DNA from: Halarcobacter sp.
GTDB taxonomy: Bacteria; Campylobacterota; Campylobacteria; Campylobacterales; Arcobacteraceae
Reading direction: 5' to 3'
Assembly (NCBI RefSeq): GCF_963675975.1
Contig: NZ_OY780939.1
Location: forward strand, 682,001-746,000
DNA: 64,000 nucleotides
Part shown: positions 61,737-64,000 of the stretch, in pieces
Layout of the letters: each line of letters starts with the position of its first letter
Position numbering within the stretch: the stretch's first letter is position 1
Program-made: the position numbers and the translations under genes
The notes under the pieces: model-generated
Told to the model about the DNA's origin: nothing
Seen by the model: only the letters and a program-made list of their open reading frames with translations
Databases searched by the model: none

Positions 61737-63276
61737 TTGATATCCCATATTTTTTGATTTTATAACCAATTTGTCTAAGAGTAATACCTAACTCTTTTGC
61801 CGCATGGGATTGATTAAAGTTATTATTTTCTAAAGCTGTTTCTATTGCTTCTTTTTCTATCTCTTCTAAAGTTTTATTTTCCATAGGGATAGTTTTATAC
61901 TCTTTTTTAAGATTAGCATCATTAAGTGCAGGAAGAAGTAATAACATATCAAATTTATTTATTCCATCTTCATTACCCATTAAAACTATTCTTTCTAAAG
62001 TATTTTCAAGTTCTCTTACATTTCCTGGCCATGGATAATGCATAAGAATCTCCATAGCTTCATCAGTGATTTTTACAACTTTTTTATGGTTTTTAATGGC
62101 TCTTTCAAGGAAAAATTCAACTAATTGTCTAATATCATCTCCCCTTTCTCTAACAGGTGGTAAATCTATTGGAATTACATTTAATCTATAATATAAATCC
62201 TCTCTAAACTCACCATCTTCAACCATCTTCTCAAGATTTCGATTTGTTGCTGCAACAAGTCTAACATTTACTTTTATTGTTTTGCTTCCACCAACTCTTT
62301 CAAATTCTCTTTCTTGTAAAACCCTTAGAAGTTTTACTTGGGCTGATGCTGAGATATCCCCAATCTCATCTAAAAATAAAGTTCCCCCATCAGCTAATTC
62401 AAATCTACCTTTTCTTGTTTCTCTTGCATCTGTAAATGCACCTTTTTCGTGTCCAAATAGTTCACTCTCTAATAATGTATCAGTAATAGCAGCACAGTTA
62501 AGTTTAATAAATGGCTCATCTTTTCTTTTACTTCTTTTATGTATTGCAGCTGCTACTAACTCTTTTCCTGTACCAGTTTCTCCTCTAACTAATACTGTAA
62601 CATCAGATTGAGCGATTCTTTGTATTACTTGGAATACCTGTTGCATTTTAGGGCTATCTCCAATAATATCTCCAAAGTTGTGAACTTTTGAATCCCATTC
62701 CATTTTATAATAAAGTTTCAACTCTTTTAATCTCTCTTTCTCTCTATTATTTAGTTGATAAGAGTAAATTGATTGTGCAAATATTGAAGCGATAATTGTC
62801 AATATTCTAACACAGTCCTCAAAACCTATTTCTGTACTTTTTGTAAGTGCTGCTCCTAATACTCCAATTGTCATATCTTCTATAACTAAAGGTACTGCAA
62901 CATAAGATAGGTTATTAAAATCTTTTTTCCCAGATTTATTTAAAAATAGTGAATCATTATGTATATTTTCTACTACAACAGGTTCTTTGGCTTCTGCTGC
63001 CATACCAGTAACACCCTCTCCAAGCTTATAACATGAAAGTTTTTTTTGTATTGATGAAAGTTCAACTGAGGCAAAAACATTAAGCATTTCATCCTCTTCT
63101 AAAAGGTGAATAGTACAGTTTGTAAGATTTAGTGAGTTTTTTAAAATCTTCATTGATTTTTCCAAAGATGTTTTCAAATCATAATTGTTTGCCATCATTG
63201 AAGCTATATCATAAAGTGTTGTTAATTCTCTTGTTGTTAAACAGCTCTCACATGCAGATTTATCCATTAATGCCAT
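61726..63276 (-). CDS. nifA: Nif-specific sigma-54 activator NifA
   Basis: A 516-residue activator: GAF domain (about 20-175), AAA+ domain (about 205-440) with Walker A GETGTGKE (232-239) and Walker B GGTLFLDE (297-304), and a C-terminal Fis-type HTH (FNQSHAAKELGITLRQIGYK). The sigma-54 contact loop reads GAFTDA (279-284) instead of GAFTGA. No cysteine pair lies in the linker before the HTH, unlike oxygen-sensitive NifA proteins, but an N-terminal CESC (9-12) recalls VnfA/AnfA. AAAGGAG sets the start. It heads an overlapping five-gene unit. Confidence 0.92.
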   Translation of the reverse strand: MALMDKSACESCLTTRELTTLYDIASMMANNYDLKTSLEKSMKILKNSLNLTNCTIHLLEEDEMLNVFASVELSSIQKKLSCYKLGEGVTGMAAEAKEPVVVENIHNDSLFLNKSGKKDFNNLSYVAVPLVIEDMTIGVLGAALTKSTEIGFEDCVRILTIIASIFAQSIYSYQLNNREKERLKELKLYYKMEWDSKVHNFGDIIGDSPKMQQVFQVIQRIAQSDVTVLVRGETGTGKELVAAAIHKRSKRKDEPFIKLNCAAITDTLLESELFGHEKGAFTDARETRKGRFELADGGTLFLDEIGDISASAQVKLLRVLQEREFERVGGSKTIKVNVRLVAATNRNLEKMVEDGEFREDLYYRLNVIPIDLPPVRERGDDIRQLVEFFLERAIKNHKKVVKITDEAMEILMHYPWPGNVRELENTLERIVLMGNEDGINKFDMLLLLPALNDANLKKEYKTIPMENKTLEEIEKEAIETALENNNFNQSHAAKELGITLRQIGYKIKKYGISNDL

Positions 63277-63341
63277 TATTGAACTCCTTTTGCAGTATAA
63301 ACATTAGATTGTATAGTTATTATATTATAGTATAAAAATTA

Positions 63342-63377
63342 GGGTATTTATAGTATTTTCATGTCTATAAAATACCC
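63342..63377 (-). terminator. Terminator after nifT
   Basis: On the minus strand GGGTATTTTATAG pairs with CTATAAATACCC, with one bulge, around an eleven-base loop, followed by TAATTTTTAT. It separates the nifT transcript from nifA, which has its own TATAAT-like promoter. Confidence 0.65.
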
Positions 63378-63386
63378 AATGAATGA

Positions 63387-63596
63387 TTAGTCAGCTATCT
63401 TTTTGCAAACTTCCTCTTTAGGTAAGTTTTTAGGCCCTGGTTGTATCCACCAAGTTTCACCATTTGAAAGTTCAACTTCTCCACCCCAGTTTTCTTCAGT
63501 ATCAAACTCTAGTGCTTCTATTGTTTCTTCCATATCTTTTTTTGCAACATAAAAATATATTACACCGCTATCTTCTCTAAGCATTACTTTTGCCAT
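63387..63596 (-). CDS. nifT: Nitrogen fixation protein NifT
   Basis: A 69-residue protein of the NifT/FixU family: MAKVMLREDSGVIYFYVAKKDMEE, in the family pattern, then NWGGEVELSNGETWWI. The precise role is not known; the gene normally follows nifHDK. It lies 31 bases downstream of a flavoprotein gene and upstream of nifA, separated from the latter by a hairpin. Confidence 0.92.
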   Translation of the reverse strand: MAKVMLREDSGVIYFYVAKKDMEETIEALEFDTEENWGGEVELSNGETWWIQPGPKNLPKEEVCKKIAD

Positions 63597-63627
63597 ATCT
63601 TCTCCTTTTTTTAAGTTAAATTACACT

Positions 63628-64000
63628 TTAGTGTTTATTGATAATAAGCTCTCTTATTCTATTTAAGAGATCTTTTTCTTCTAATTCTAATTTAAAGAAA
63701 CCTTTTTTTATCTCTTTTATTAAAATATGTTTTGCATATTTTTCTTTTGTTTCTTCATAATCACTTCTGTGATGAGCTCCTCGGCTCTCTTTTCTTTTTT
63801 TAGCTGCTAAAATTACAGCTTCAGAAACTTCAAGTGCATTTCTTAACTCTAAAATTGAGATAAGTTCAACATTATTTCTTCTTTCTTTATTTATACAGTG
63901 TAGAGAATAAGATTGATTTCTTAGATATTTTATATAATCAAAGGCTTTAACTAAACTCTCTTTAGTTCTTAAAATACCTACATGTTTAAACATGGTATTT
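63628..64000 (-). CDS. FAD-dependent succinate dehydrogenase/fumarate reductase/aspartate oxidase-family flavoprotein, C-terminal part
   Basis: The last ~123 residues of a flavoprotein that continues past the right edge. Visible are VGILRTKESL, LELRNALEVSEAVILAAKKR and the conserved ESRGAHHRSDY that closes the active site in the SdhA/FrdA/NadB family. The final tail is short for SdhA. Its place before nifT suggests a nif-linked member, but the exact type cannot be told from this part. Confidence 0.82.
   Translation of the reverse strand, partial: NTMFKHVGILRTKESLVKAFDYIKYLRNQSYSLHCINKERRNNVELISILELRNALEVSEAVILAAKKRKESRGAHHRSDYEETKEKYAKHILIKEIKKGFFKLELEEKDLLNRIRELIINKH

Overview
This 64 kb AT-rich window looks like a chromosome segment of a nitrogen-fixing member of the Campylobacterota, most likely Arcobacteraceae. 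The grounds are base composition and codon use, the gene order ruvC-dnaA-dnaN-gyrB with DnaA-box-like repeats on both sides of dnaA, a fused urease gamma-beta subunit, histidine kinases with the HQWRQPL-type H-box, and part of a nif cluster (nifA, nifT, nif-type ferredoxin). No rRNA, tRNA, CRISPR array or intact insertion sequence was seen.

Layout. 1-5.4 kb (minus): glycine cleavage operon gcvT-gcvH-gcvPA-gcvPB-lipA-lpd, with lpd cut by the window edge. 5.7-9.7 kb: a 2-Cys peroxiredoxin, small secreted proteins, a two-component system and purN. 9.7-15.3 kb: ruvC and the origin region with dnaA, dnaN and gyrB. 15.3-31 kb: accessory metabolism and signalling (rhodanese, PAS kinase, GNAT-nitrilase fusion, lrgAB, AraC regulator, ferric-reductase-like protein, transporters, queF) and an SRP RNA gene on the minus strand near 31.1 kb. 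31.7-41.1 kb: urease genes ureG-F-E-C-AB, a decayed stretch (malate synthase G remnant fused to an ABC ATPase remnant), a TrpXYZ-like ABC transporter, then ureD and ureidoglycolate lyase. 41.5-46.8 kb: a TRAP transporter with a gamma-glutamyltransferase/oxamate-hydrolase-like enzyme and a TauE/SafE exporter. 46.9-47.4 kb: a RelE-type toxin-antitoxin pair. 47.7-53.3 kb: the urea ABC transporter urtABCDE, followed to 57.8 kb by a three-protein phosphorelay. 57.8-64 kb: nif-associated genes.

How it fits together. Urea comes in through UrtABCDE, or is released from ureidoglycolate by AllA, and is split by urease, giving ammonium. The TRAP transporter and the HpxW-like hydrolase may feed the same ureide/oxamate route. 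The malate synthase that would have used the glyoxylate is broken. Nitrogen fixation supplies the other nitrogen route.

Most interesting. (1) A tightly overlapping nifA operon encodes, after NifA, a Tpx-fold protein without the peroxidatic Cys, a SIR2-fold protein whose NAD/catalytic signature residues look replaced, a ClpX and a GNAT acetyltransferase. (2) A family of three ~105-residue proteins has leucine-rich-repeat-variant (LRV)-like repeats and a C-terminal C-x2-C-x8-C-x2-C cluster. One sits beside the nif ferredoxin. Another has a sigma-54-like promoter closely resembling the ferredoxin's.
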